Of a DNA stretch of 64,000 bases, positions 8,248 through 16,072 are shown piece by piece. Positions within the stretch are counted from its first letter, which is position 1. Every line of letters begins with the position of its first letter. The stretch spans positions 1-64,000 of the forward strand of contig JAJFGN010000041.1 of the NCBI GenBank assembly GCA_021776115.1. The letters are read 5' to 3'. The position numbers and the translations under genes were made by a program. The notes under the pieces are model-generated. The model was not told the origin of the DNA. It made no database searches and worked only from the letters and a program-made list of their open reading frames with translations. Source of the DNA: Kiloniellaceae bacterium (lineage in GTDB: Bacteria; Pseudomonadota; Alphaproteobacteria; Kiloniellales; J153).

Positions 8248-8763
8248 ATGGCGGAAATTTCTAAGTTTAGACACCGGCGGCGCGAAAACTCCAAAGTGCA
8301 TGGCGCGCAGCCGCAACTGCCCGTGCTGCCGTGGCTATCCACGGCGGTCCTGATCGGATTGGCGGCCGCCTGGTTCTTCCCGTACGGCCTGGGCCGGGAA
8401 GTCGTCGCCGGCTTCGGCGACTTCCAGTATTGCGCCAGCGCGCAACAGCAGAACTGCGTCATCGATGGCGACACCGTCCGTTACAATGGGCTGAGCATCC
8501 GGCTCGAAGACATCGACGCGCCCGAGACGCGCAAATACAAATGCGCGTCCGAGGCGGCCCTGGGACGGCGCGCGACACAACGGCTCCGGGAGTTGATGAA
8601 CGCGGGGCCTTTCCAGGTGGTTTATACCGGCGGCCGGGACGAGGACCGCTATGGGCGCAAGCTCCGGGTCATCGAACGCGACGGGCGCTCCTTCGGCGCC
8701 ACCCTGGTCGCCGAGGGCCTGGCCCGGCCCTGGGACGGCGCCCGGCGTAGCTGGTGCGGATGA
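8248..8763 (+). CDS. Membrane-anchored thermonuclease-family (SNase) nuclease
   Basis: The 171-residue protein has one transmembrane helix (~28-46, LSTAVLIGLAAAWFF) and then an SNase OB-fold: VIDGDTVRYNGLSIRLEDIDAPE (~71-95), EAALGRRATQRL, and EDRYGRKLRV (~131-140). DGDT, the DAPE Asp/Glu, and the Arg residues correspond to the calcium and phosphate-binding residues of staphylococcal nuclease. The domain probably faces the periplasm, so it may degrade incoming or extracellular DNA. It is flanked on both sides by copies of the same terminator-bearing repeat, hinting at a movable unit. Confidence 0.88.
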   Translation: MAEISKFRHRRRENSKVHGAQPQLPVLPWLSTAVLIGLAAAWFFPYGLGREVVAGFGDFQYCASAQQQNCVIDGDTVRYNGLSIRLEDIDAPETRKYKCASEAALGRRATQRLRELMNAGPFQVVYTGGRDEDRYGRKLRVIERDGRSFGATLVAEGLARPWDGARRSWCG

Positions 8764-8769
8764 GGTCGG

Positions 8770-8855
8770 GCTAAATCAAGACCAGGCTCGCTCGCTTTCG
8801 CCGGCCGCTAGCGCGAACAGAAAACCCGCCCGGGGAAAACCGGGGCGGGTTTTTT
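8770..8855 (+). repeat. Intergenic repeat copy 2 with terminator; candidate small RNA
   Basis: GCTAAAtCAAGACCAGGCTCGCT (8770-8792) repeats the block at 8016-8037 with one base inserted. Next come a different stem-loop (about 8789-8816) and a terminator hairpin identical to copy 1 (8825-8849) with its T-run (8850-8855). It starts just after the nuclease stop codon. Confidence 0.55.
8825..8855 (+). terminator. Rho-independent terminator (repeat copy 2)
   Basis: Same 25-base CCCGCCC...GGGCGGG hairpin as at 8058-8082, followed by six T. It ends the nuclease gene. Confidence 0.85.
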
Positions 8856-8964
8856 CTTTGGGGGGTTGTAGTTGTGATAGGCGATCCGGCTAACCCTCGC
8901 GAGGGTGCCGCCGTTCGCGCGCTAATGGGGTCCGCGAAAGGTCCGTTTGGCCGGCTAGGTTATG

Positions 8965-9186
8965 GGCTCATACACGGATGTTGTGAGCTACTCCCCGGAA
9001 ATCGGACAGTGACGTAAGCTAGGAATTCGGTGTCTGCTGGTCTTCGACGAGAGGAGATCAGCGATGACGAAACGCAAGCAGCACAAGCCCGAGTTCAAGG
9101 CGCGGGTTGCCCTGGAGGCCGAGCGCCGGGCGAAAGAAGAAAGGCCACGTCGGCGAAAAACGGCCGCGCGGCCGACACCCGGTTAG
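8965..9186 (+). pseudogene. IS3-family transposase orfA remnant with left-end sequence
   Basis: A frame beginning at ATG 9064 reads MTKRKQHKPEFKARVALEA, the standard N-terminus of IS3-family OrfA proteins, then turns into unrelated Arg-rich sequence and stops at 9186 after 40 codons. Upstream, GTGAGCTACTCCCCGGAAATCGG and GACAGTGACGTAAGCTAGGAATTC resemble the left end of this IS group. Everything past the first ~19 codons is lost, so the element cannot move itself. Confidence 0.75.
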
Positions 9187-9218
9187 CGCCTGCGCGTCGG
9201 GCAAAAAATTTCGGCATC

Positions 9219-9300
9219 TTCCACAGACCTCCCCCTTCCCGGCGGAACGCTGATGTCGTACCTCTAGGCAGGCTCGGAAATAGAGTCCGCGCTTCGGCCG
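9219..9300 (+). repeat. Partial intergenic repeat upstream of the ion-channel gene
   Basis: CTTCCACAG...TTCCCgGCGGAACGCT...GTACCTC...CAGGCTCGG parallels 10178-10235 downstream of the same gene (CTTCCACAG...TTCCCaGCGGAACGCT...GGCTACTC...CAAGCTCG). This copy lacks the terminator hairpin. The pair brackets the channel gene. Confidence 0.45.
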
Positions 9301-9389
9301 ACGGCGGCCCTCGGCGTCTCCCGTATTGCCAGGTGCGCCCGGCGCGGTCAGACTCGCGCTTCGCGATGCGGCGGGGGAGGGCCGGGTTT

Positions 9390-10163
9390 ATGGAGCATCT
9401 GAAGAAAACGATCGAGTTGCTCTATACCGGCGGCAGCCGCAAGGCGGCGTTCTTTCGCTATGCCTTGATCGGCTTCGATCTTTCCACCATCGTTTTCTTC
9501 GTCGTCACCACGCCCCTGGCGCCGACGGCGGGCATCTTGCTCGCCGATTTCGCGATCGGGACCGTGATACTGGCCGACTTTCTGGGCCGCCTTTGGATCG
9601 CGCCGAACAAGCTTCGCATGCTGAGGCAGATCTACACGATCACCGATATCCTGGTGATTCTCTCGCTTCTGCTGGCTCCTTTGATCAGTCAGAATTTCGC
9701 CTTCCTGCGCGTGCTTCGGGCGCTGCGCCTGCTGCACTCCTATCACGTGTTGCGCGACCTGCGGCGCGACACGCCGTTCTTTCGCCGCAACGAGGATGTG
9801 ATCGTCAGTTCGGTGAACCTGGGCGTGTTCATTTTTCTCATGACCGCGCTCGTCTTCGTGTTTCAGTTCGCCGACAACCCGGATATCGGCAGCTTTATCG
9901 ACGCGCTTTACTTCACCGTCTCGACCCTGACCACGACCGGCTTCGGCGATATCATCCTGACCGGCAATCTGGGGCGGCTGCTCGCGGTCTTCATCATGGT
10001 GGTCGGCGTGGCGTTGTTCCTGCGCCTGGCGCAAACCATCTTCCGGCCGCAGAAGCTGCGCCACACCTGCCCCGAATGCGGGCTGGAGCGCCACGAGCCC
10101 GACGCGATTCATTGCAAGCACTGCGGTCACGGCCTGAAAATTCAAACCGAAGGCGCCGGCTAA
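9390..10163 (+). CDS. Voltage-gated-type potassium (or related cation) channel with C-terminal zinc ribbon
   Basis: The 257-residue channel has S1-S6 topology: hydrophobic segments ~24-47, 49-70, 80-100, an Arg-rich S4-like helix (FLRVLRALRLLHSYHVLRDLRR, ~106-127), S5 ~140-160, pore loop and S6 ~190-212. The selectivity filter is TTTGFGD (~181-187) in place of the usual TVGYGD. The C-terminus carries a CPECG...CKHCG rubredoxin-like zinc ribbon (~227-247), which may act as a cytosolic sensor. ATG 9390 begins the first helix; upstream codons are not protein-like. The gene is bracketed by intergenic repeats. Confidence 0.85.
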   Translation: MEHLKKTIELLYTGGSRKAAFFRYALIGFDLSTIVFFVVTTPLAPTAGILLADFAIGTVILADFLGRLWIAPNKLRMLRQIYTITDILVILSLLLAPLISQNFAFLRVLRALRLLHSYHVLRDLRRDTPFFRRNEDVIVSSVNLGVFIFLMTALVFVFQFADNPDIGSFIDALYFTVSTLTTTGFGDIILTGNLGRLLAVFIMVVGVALFLRLAQTIFRPQKLRHTCPECGLERHEPDAIHCKHCGHGLKIQTEGAG

Positions 10164-10177
10164 AACAAAAAAGCCAT

Positions 10178-10287
10178 TCTTCCACAGCGGACCCTCTTCC
10201 CAGCGGAACGCTAAACGGCTACTCATAATCAAGCTCGAAAATTGAACGCGCGAACAAGCACCCGCCCGGACCGCCGTGGCGGGTTTT
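10178..10287 (+). repeat. Intergenic repeat copy 3 with terminator
   Basis: Downstream of the channel gene: CTTCCACAG...TTCCCAGCGGAACGCTAAA, then ATCAAGCTCG, GCGCGAACA and ACCCGCCCGG. The order of these short blocks is the same as in the copies at 7991-8088 and 8770-8855, though the sequence between has diverged. Confidence 0.45.
10261..10287 (+). terminator. Rho-independent terminator after the ion-channel gene
   Basis: CCCGCC (10261-10266) pairs with GGCGGG (10278-10283), followed by TTTT. It is weaker than the two related terminators upstream. Confidence 0.7.
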
Positions 10288-10340
10288 GAATTGCGCACGG
10301 CGCTGCGAGCCTTCTTGCCGCGCAGGCTTTGGTGAACCGG

Positions 10341-10425
10341 ATTTGTCCTCGCCCTTCGACAGGCTCAGGGTGAGGACAAATCTTCAAAGTCCCGCCCTCA
10401 TCCTGAGCTTGTCGAAGGACGAGGG
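10341..10425. repeat. REP-like palindrome pair before the terminase genes
   Basis: ATTTGTCCTC (10341-10350) and GAGGACAAAT (10372-10381) form perfect arms around CCTTCGACAGGCTCAGGG. A second unit in inverted orientation (CCCTCATCCTGAGCTTGTCGAAGG) follows at ~10395-10418. This is the common CCTTCGACAGGCTCAGG extragenic palindrome. It fills most of the gap before the terminase small subunit. Confidence 0.65.
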
Positions 10426-10467
10426 CGCAGGGTGCTGAAAATTCACGGCGGGGCGGGGGCTTGGCGC

Positions 10468-11067
10468 ATGACACCGAAGCAGCGGCGCTTCGCCGAGGAA
10501 TACATTGTCGATCTGAACGCCACGCGGGCCGCCTTGCGGGCCGGTTATAGTAAGGGCTGCGCCCATACCCACGGCTGGAAGATTTTGCGCCGCCCGGACG
10601 TGGCGGCCTTCGTCGCCGACGCGCAGGCGGCGCGCGCCGCGCGCGCCGGCTTGACCGCCGACCGGGTGGTGAACGAACTGACCAAGGTCGCCTTCGGCGA
10701 CCCGCGCCGGGTCTTCGCCTGGGGGCCGGATGGTTTGGCCTTGCGCGAGTCGGCCGGGTTGAGCGGCGCGGAAGCGGCGCAGGTTTCCGAGATTTCGCAA
10801 ACCCGCACCGCCGCCGGCGTCACCACGCAGCACATCAAACTGCACGGCAAGGTGCCGGCGTTGATGGCCCTGGCCAAGCACCTGGGCCTGCTCGCCGGCC
10901 CGCGCAAGCCGCCCGCCGGTCAAGAGGGCGCGAAGGGGGAGGACCACGACGACGATGACGACGACGACGGCGGAGAGGACCCTCGAGAGATCCTCGCTCG
11001 CCGAATTGCTGTCATCGCAGAGCGACTCCGCGCAAACCGCGATCCTGGCGGAGGTGAGCCAGGATAG
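10468..11067 (+). CDS. Phage/GTA terminase small subunit
   Basis: The 199-residue protein begins MTPKQRRFAEEYIVDLNATRAALRAGYS, the HTH start of the terminase_2 small-subunit family, which recognises packaging DNA and feeds it to the large subunit. A central beta/helix segment follows, then an acidic run (seven Asp at ~165-171) and an Arg-rich helix at the C-terminus. The start at 10468 is chosen because this HTH begins there; a frame from 10432 would add 12 doubtful residues. The 3' end overlaps the annotated large-subunit start by 113 bases. Confidence 0.9.
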   Translation: MTPKQRRFAEEYIVDLNATRAALRAGYSKGCAHTHGWKILRRPDVAAFVADAQAARAARAGLTADRVVNELTKVAFGDPRRVFAWGPDGLALRESAGLSGAEAAQVSEISQTRTAAGVTTQHIKLHGKVPALMALAKHLGLLAGPRKPPAGQEGAKGEDHDDDDDDDGGEDPREILARRIAVIAERLRANRDPGGGEPG

Positions 11068-12313
11068 GGCTCGCGAGCTGCTGTTCGACTGGCCGTTCTG
11101 GGCCCGGCCGCAACAACTGCCGCCGCCGGGCGATTGGACGACCTGGCTGGTGCTGGCCGGGCGCGGCTTCGGCAAGACCCGCTGCGGCGCCGAGTGGGTG
11201 CGCGCCAGCGTCTGCGGCGCGACTCCCTTGGGCGCCGGGGCGCACCGGCGGGTCGCCCTGGTCGCGGAAACGGCGGCCGACGCGCGCGATATTCTGGTCG
11301 AGGGCGAGAGCGGGCTGCTGGCGGTTCACCCGCCGGGGTTCCGGCCCAAGTACGAGCCCTCGAAGCGGCGCCTGACCTGGCCGAACGGCGCCCGCGCCTG
11401 GCTTTATAACGCGGTCGAGCCGGATCAGCTGCGCGGGCCGCAGCACGATCTGGCCTGGGCCGACGAACTGGCCAAGTGGCGTTATGCCGGGGCGACCTGG
11501 GATCAGCTTCAATTCGGGTTGCGCCTGGGCCCGCGCCCCCGGCAGTGCGTCACCACCACGCCCCGGCCGATCGCGATCCTGAAGACCTTGATCGAGGACC
11601 CGGACACGGCGGTCACGCGCGGATCGAGTTACGACAACAAGACCAACCTGGCGCCCGCCTTCATTCAGCGCATCGTGCGCCGTTACGAGGGCACGCGCCT
11701 GGGCCGCCAGGAACTGAACGGTGAGATCCTGGAGGACACGCCGGGCGCGCTGTGGAACCGCGCCGCGATCGATCGCCTGCGGCGGCGCGAGGCCGGGGCG
11801 CTGACGCGAATCGTGGTCGCGGTCGATCCGGCCGCCGGTTCGGGCGCGCGCAACGACGAGACCGGAATCATCGTCGCCGGGCTGGGCGCCGACGGCCACG
11901 GCTACGTGCTGGAGGATCTGTCCCTGCGCGCCAGCCCCTGCGCCTGGGGCCGCGCCGCGGTCAACGCCTATTGGCGCTGGGCCGCGGACCGCATTATCGG
12001 CGAGGTGAACAACGGCGGCGAGATGATCGAGCATGTCCTGCGCACCGTCGACCCGAGCGTCAGTTACAAGGCCGTGCGCGCCAGCCGGGGCAAGGCGCTG
12101 CGCGCCGAACCCGTGGCCGCGCTCGACGAGCAGGGCCGGGTGCATCACGTCGGCGCTTTCGCCGAGCTGGAGGATCAAATGTGCGCCATGACCGCCGACT
12201 TCGACCGCGCCACGGCGGGCTTCAGTCCCGACCGGGTCGACGCCCGGGTCTGGGCGCTGAGCGAACTCATGCTCGCGGCCCCGGCCGGCGAGCCGCGCAT
12301 CGAGGGGTTGTGA
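10955..12313 (+). CDS. Terminase large subunit (DNA-packaging ATPase/nuclease), RcGTA gp2 type
   Basis: Motor that pumps DNA into the prohead and cuts it. Walker A is AGRGFGKT (~68-75), Walker B HDLAWADE (~164-171), coupling motif TTTPRP (~200), and the RNase H-like nuclease domain starts at VAVDPAAG (~287-294). Length 452 is normal for this compact group. The family resembles the RcGTA packaging protein and headful phages, consistent with the following portal and protease. The start overlaps the acidic GAC-repeat stretch of the small-subunit gene, so the true start may lie further in, near ELLSSQSDS. Confidence 0.93.
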   Translation: MTTTTAERTLERSSLAELLSSQSDSAQTAILAEVSQDRARELLFDWPFWARPQQLPPPGDWTTWLVLAGRGFGKTRCGAEWVRASVCGATPLGAGAHRRVALVAETAADARDILVEGESGLLAVHPPGFRPKYEPSKRRLTWPNGARAWLYNAVEPDQLRGPQHDLAWADELAKWRYAGATWDQLQFGLRLGPRPRQCVTTTPRPIAILKTLIEDPDTAVTRGSSYDNKTNLAPAFIQRIVRRYEGTRLGRQELNGEILEDTPGALWNRAAIDRLRRREAGALTRIVVAVDPAAGSGARNDETGIIVAGLGADGHGYVLEDLSLRASPCAWGRAAVNAYWRWAADRIIGEVNNGGEMIEHVLRTVDPSVSYKAVRASRGKALRAEPVAALDEQGRVHHVGAFAELEDQMCAMTADFDRATAGFSPDRVDARVWALSELMLAAPAGEPRIEGL

Positions 12314-12328
12314 CATGGGGGCTGTGAC

Positions 12329-13570
12329 ATGGGATTGAGGCGCGCTTGGCAGGCGATCTGGGTCGAAGAAACCAAGGCCTCGGCCACCGGGCCCTTGATC
12401 GCGATGCAGAACCCGGGGCGCGCGGTCTGGTCGCCGCGCCGTTTCGACGCCTTCGCGGAGGAGGGCTATCGCCGCAACGTGATCGCCTACCGGGCGGTCA
12501 ATCAGATCGCGCGCGCCGTGGCTTCGGTCTCCTGGCGCGCCTTCCGGAACAGGGCCGATGGGCGGCGGGCGCTGGAGACCCACCCGATCCTGAGCCTGCT
12601 CGCGCGGCCCAATCCGGCGATGGCGCAGAGCGAGTTTATCGAGGCCGTCACCGGCTATCTCCTGATCGCGGGCAACAGCTTTGTCGAGGCGGTCGCGGCC
12701 GGCGGTGCTGTCGGCGCCGGGACCCCGCGTGAGCTTTGGCCGCTGAGGCCGGACCGGATGAAGGTGATCGCCGGTAAGACCGGCCTGGCCCAAGGCTACG
12801 TTTATAGCCTGGGCGGCGCCGAGCGGCGCTGGGCGGCGGACCCGGTTACCGGCCGTTCCGCGATCCTGCATCTCAAGACCTTTCATCCCTTGGACGATTG
12901 GTACGGCCTTAGCCCGATCGAGCCGGCGGCGGCGGCGATCGATCAACGCAACGAATCCGACAAGTGGAACATGGCGCTGCTGCAAAACGGCGCGCGGCCC
13001 TCGGGCGCCCTGGTCTATGAGCCCAAGGGCGCCGCCGGGGGCAATCTGAGCGACGAGCAGTTCGCGCGCTTGAAAGACGAAGTCGCGGCGCAATACAGCG
13101 GCGCGCGTAACGCCGGCCGGCCCTTGCTGCTGGACGGTGGATTGTCCTGGCAAGAGATGAGCCTCTCGCCCAAGGACATGGATTTTCTGGAATCGCGCCA
13201 TGCCGCCTCGCGCGATATCGCGCTGGCCTTCGGGGTGCCGCCGCAATTGCTCGGGATTCCGGGCGACAACACCTATTCGAATTACCGCGAGGCGCGCCTG
13301 GCCCTATGGGAGGAGACGGTGATCCCCTGGCTCCGCCACCTGCGCGACGAATTCAACGCCTGGCTGGCGCCGCAATTCGATGAGGAGGTGACGCTCGACT
13401 TCGATCTGGACGACGCCCCGGCCCTGGCGCCCCGGCGCGAGAAAGTCTGGGCGCGGCTTCAGGCGGCCGATTTCCTGACCCTCAACGAAAAGCGCCGGGC
13501 CGCCGGCCTGGGCTCGGTCGAGGGTGGGGACGTGATGGCGGCGCGGCCGCTCAGCGGTAATAGCCGATGA
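12329..13570 (+). CDS. Phage portal protein, HK97/RcGTA family
   Basis: Twelve-subunit ring at the head vertex through which DNA passes. The 413 residues are typical. Recognisable HK97-portal features: NVIAYRAVNQIARAVASVSW (~52-71), HPILSLLARPNP (~88-99), GLSPIEPAAAAIDQ (~194-207), and the C-terminal clip/crown region SRHAASRDIALAFGVPPQLLGIPGDNTYSNYREA (~290-322). It follows the terminase by 15 bases. Its last 20 bases overlap the 3' end of an antisense secreted-protein gene. Confidence 0.95.
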   Translation: MGLRRAWQAIWVEETKASATGPLIAMQNPGRAVWSPRRFDAFAEEGYRRNVIAYRAVNQIARAVASVSWRAFRNRADGRRALETHPILSLLARPNPAMAQSEFIEAVTGYLLIAGNSFVEAVAAGGAVGAGTPRELWPLRPDRMKVIAGKTGLAQGYVYSLGGAERRWAADPVTGRSAILHLKTFHPLDDWYGLSPIEPAAAAIDQRNESDKWNMALLQNGARPSGALVYEPKGAAGGNLSDEQFARLKDEVAAQYSGARNAGRPLLLDGGLSWQEMSLSPKDMDFLESRHAASRDIALAFGVPPQLLGIPGDNTYSNYREARLALWEETVIPWLRHLRDEFNAWLAPQFDEEVTLDFDLDDAPALAPRREKVWARLQAADFLTLNEKRRAAGLGSVEGGDVMAARPLSGNSR

Positions 13571-13982
13571 AGTACTCGCTGCCGGGCGTGACGTAACCGC
13601 GGCCGTACCCGTCGAAGCACATGGTGCCGCCGAACTGCGCCGGACGGCCGTTGTAATAGCCGGTGCCGGTGGTGGCGCGGCAGTTCCCCAAGACCGGCCG
13701 TGGCGGCGCATAATAGACCGGCGCGCGGTACGCCGGCGCGGCGTAGGCCGGCCGGGTCAAGAGATGGCCGAGGACCAGTCCGCCGACCAAGGCGCCGGCG
13801 ACGACGGCGCCATAGCCGTCGTGACGCCGGCCATAGCGCTTGTGCCCGCCGTATCCGTAGCCCTTGCTGTAGTGCCCGCCATAACCGTGGCCGCGGTGCC
13901 CGCGGCCATAGCCGTCGGCCCAGGCCGGGGCGCTGGCGAGCACCAGCACCGTGGCCGAAATCGCCGCGATCAGACGTTTCAT
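13551..13982 (-). CDS. Secreted Gly/Tyr/His-rich protein, antisense cargo gene in the head operon
   Basis: The 143-residue precursor has a clear signal peptide (MKRLIAAISATVLVLASAPAWA, cleavage after AWA), a Gly/Tyr/His/Arg-rich stretch (~23-58), a hydrophobic glycine-rich segment (VVAGALVGGLVLGHLL, ~60-75, like a glycine-zipper) and a C-terminal part with two Cys. It is a surface or periplasmic protein; similar proteins in alphaproteobacteria have no assigned role. It lies opposite to all structural genes between portal and protease, and overlaps the portal 3' end, which is typical of a phage moron. Confidence 0.72.
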   Translation of the reverse strand: MKRLIAAISATVLVLASAPAWADGYGRGHRGHGYGGHYSKGYGYGGHKRYGRRHDGYGAVVAGALVGGLVLGHLLTRPAYAAPAYRAPVYYAPPRPVLGNCRATTGTGYYNGRPAQFGGTMCFDGYGRGYVTPGSEYFIGYYR

Positions 13983-14078
13983 CTCGAGCGTCCTCCGTGC
14001 AGTTAACAAAAGTACTACGCGGCGGGCCTGCCGGCCATCCCCGCGCTGTTCCGCCGCCAAAAACTGGGAGTCAGGGCC

Positions 14079-14831
14079 ATGGCCGATCGTTCCGCCGCCG
14101 GAGCGCCTGAGCGCTTAGACGTGCCGTTCGAGCTGAAATCGCTCGCCACCCGGCGTATGGACGATGGGCTGGAGGTCGGTGTTTTTGAGGGGCTGGCCTC
14201 CACCTTCGGCACCCCTGACCGGACCGGGGACGTGATCGAGCCGGGCGCGTTTCGCGACAGCCTGACGCGCGCGCGTCGGGTCAAGATGTTGTGGCAGCAC
14301 GATCCGCGCGCGCCGATCGGCATTTGGGAGCAAATCGCCGAGACCCCGGCCGGACTGACGGTCAAGGGGCGCCTGGTCCTGGAGGTTCAGCAAGCGCGCG
14401 AGGCCCTGGCCCTGTTGCGCGCCGGTGCGGTCGACGCCCTGTCGATCGGGTTTTCGGTGCCTCGGGCGGGCGCCAGCTTCGATCGCGAAAAGTCGTTGCG
14501 GCGGCTGACCCAGATCGATCTTTGGGAGGTTTCCATCGTGACCTTCCCCGCCAACCCGGATGCCCGGGTGGCCCGAGTCAAAGCTTGGAATGGCGCCGGG
14601 ACCGGCCGCCGCTTACCAAGCGAACGGGAATTCGAGCGCTACCTGACGCGGGATGCCGGGTTCACGCGCTCGCAGGCCCGGACCATTGTCGGGTCCGGGT
14701 ACAAGGCCCTCATGCCTAGGCGGGATGCCGGGCGCGATTCGGCCAAGGACCTCGAGGATCTGGCGGCGCGCTTGCGGCGCGTCGCCGGCCTCGTGGCGGC
14801 CGGCTCGCCGGTCTTTCTAGATCGGGCTTAG
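14079..14831 (+). CDS. HK97-family prohead maturation protease
   Basis: Serine protease that trims the capsid protein before DNA packaging. GLASTFGTPDRTGDVIEPGAF (~38-58), the catalytic His in MLWQHDP (~74) and Ser in DALSIGFSV (~125) match the U35 family. Residues ~1-165 are the protease; the tail (~178-250) is an extra helical region with SEREFERYLTRDAGFTRSQARTIV, often seen in RcGTA-like proteases. It lies between the antisense cargo gene and the capsid gene and has a good ribosome site (GGGAGTCAGGGCC before ATG). Confidence 0.93.
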   Translation: MADRSAAGAPERLDVPFELKSLATRRMDDGLEVGVFEGLASTFGTPDRTGDVIEPGAFRDSLTRARRVKMLWQHDPRAPIGIWEQIAETPAGLTVKGRLVLEVQQAREALALLRAGAVDALSIGFSVPRAGASFDREKSLRRLTQIDLWEVSIVTFPANPDARVARVKAWNGAGTGRRLPSEREFERYLTRDAGFTRSQARTIVGSGYKALMPRRDAGRDSAKDLEDLAARLRRVAGLVAAGSPVFLDRA

Positions 14832-14895
14832 GTCCGGTTCAGCTTAGCTCAGGCCGGCAGGACGCCGGCCGAATTTTCCAGGCAGGAGGACCTTC

Positions 14896-16059
14896 ATGGA
14901 TATCGAACAGGTCAAGGATGCGGTCGACGAGTTGGGCCGAACTTGGATCGCCTTTCAAGATGAAAACAATCGCCGGACCGGCAGCGACCAGGCCGCCTTG
15001 GTGAAAATGAACGCCCGCATGGATCAGCTCGAGGGCGCCATACGCCGCGCGGAGCGCGGCGCGGTCGCGCCCGTCTCCGGCCCAGCTTACGGCGCCGAGG
15101 CAAAAGCCTATTTCGAGTATCTGCGCCACGGCACCCGCGACGAGCCGAATTCGAGCAGCGGATCTTTGACCCGCGAGGAGATGAAAGCCTTGAGTGTCGG
15201 CGCCGATCCGACGGCGGGTTACCTGGCGCCGGTCGAATTCGCTCGCGAGATCATTAAGTCCGAGATCGAATTCTCGCCGCTGCGCGCGGTGGCCCGGGTT
15301 CGGCAAACCTCCCGCCGGTCACTGCAGATGCCGAAGCGGCGCGGCACTTTCGGCGCGGTTTGGACCGCCGAATCGGCGGTACGTAGCGAAACCGAGGGCC
15401 TGACTTACGGGCTCGAGGAATTTCCAACCCACGAGATGTACGCCTTGCTCGACGTCTCCGAGCAGATGATGGAGGATTCGGAATTCAGTCTCGAAGACGA
15501 GCTGCAACAGGAATTCTCCGAACAATTCGCTGTCACCGAGGGCGCTGCCTTCGTGACCGGGAACGGTAGCGGCAAGCCCGAGGGCCTTCTTCAAAACACC
15601 GATGTCGGCGAGACCGTGAGTGGCAGCGCGGCCAGCATCGCCGATGCCACGGGCCAGGCAAACGGACTGGTCGACCTCTACCACGATCTGAAGACCGGAT
15701 ATGCCTTGCAGGGCTGGTGGTTGCTCAATCGGGCGACCCTGGGCGAAATCCGCAAGATGAAGGACAGCCAGAACAACTATATCTGGCAGCCTGGGCTGGC
15801 CAATGGCGTGCCGAACACCATTCTCGGCCAGCCTTATCTCGAGGTGCCCGACATGCCGGACGTGGCGGCCGGCGCCACGCCGATCGTCTTCGGCGACCTC
15901 CGCCGTGCCTACACGATCGTCGATCGAATCAGCTTGTCGATCCTGCGCGATCCTTTCACTCAGGCAACCAGCGGCAACGTCCGGTTCATCGCCCGGCGCC
16001 GCGTGGGCGGGCAGGTGGTTCTGGGCGAGGCCATTCGCAAGCTCAAAGTCAGCGCCTAA
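14896..16059 (+). CDS. Major capsid protein, HK97 fold
   Basis: The 387-residue shell protein. Residues ~1-95 form a coiled, charged scaffolding/delta domain that the upstream protease would remove; the mature part begins near KALSVGADPTAGYLAPVEF. Family landmarks follow: EIIKSEIEFSPLRAVARVRQTS, GAAFVTGNGSGKPEG (~215-229), GWWLLNRATLGEIRKMKD, GQPYLEVPDMPDV, and FGDLRRAYTIVDR. A strong Shine-Dalgarno (AGGAGGA) precedes ATG 14896. Homologous to RcGTA gp5. Confidence 0.96.
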   Translation: MDIEQVKDAVDELGRTWIAFQDENNRRTGSDQAALVKMNARMDQLEGAIRRAERGAVAPVSGPAYGAEAKAYFEYLRHGTRDEPNSSSGSLTREEMKALSVGADPTAGYLAPVEFAREIIKSEIEFSPLRAVARVRQTSRRSLQMPKRRGTFGAVWTAESAVRSETEGLTYGLEEFPTHEMYALLDVSEQMMEDSEFSLEDELQQEFSEQFAVTEGAAFVTGNGSGKPEGLLQNTDVGETVSGSAASIADATGQANGLVDLYHDLKTGYALQGWWLLNRATLGEIRKMKDSQNNYIWQPGLANGVPNTILGQPYLEVPDMPDVAAGATPIVFGDLRRAYTIVDRISLSILRDPFTQATSGNVRFIARRRVGGQVVLGEAIRKLKVSA

Positions 16060-16072
16060 GGAGGGATCGCAC

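Noticed and set aside
9348-10298. A 316-codon antisense frame over the ion-channel gene
   Set aside because: The plus strand encodes a convincing channel with filter and voltage sensor; the antisense product has no recognisable features.
11012-13246. A 744-codon frame antisense to the terminase and portal genes
   Set aside because: It is Arg/Gly/Pro/His-rich with no domain logic, and mirrors strong coding genes on the other strand; a typical shadow in high-GC DNA.
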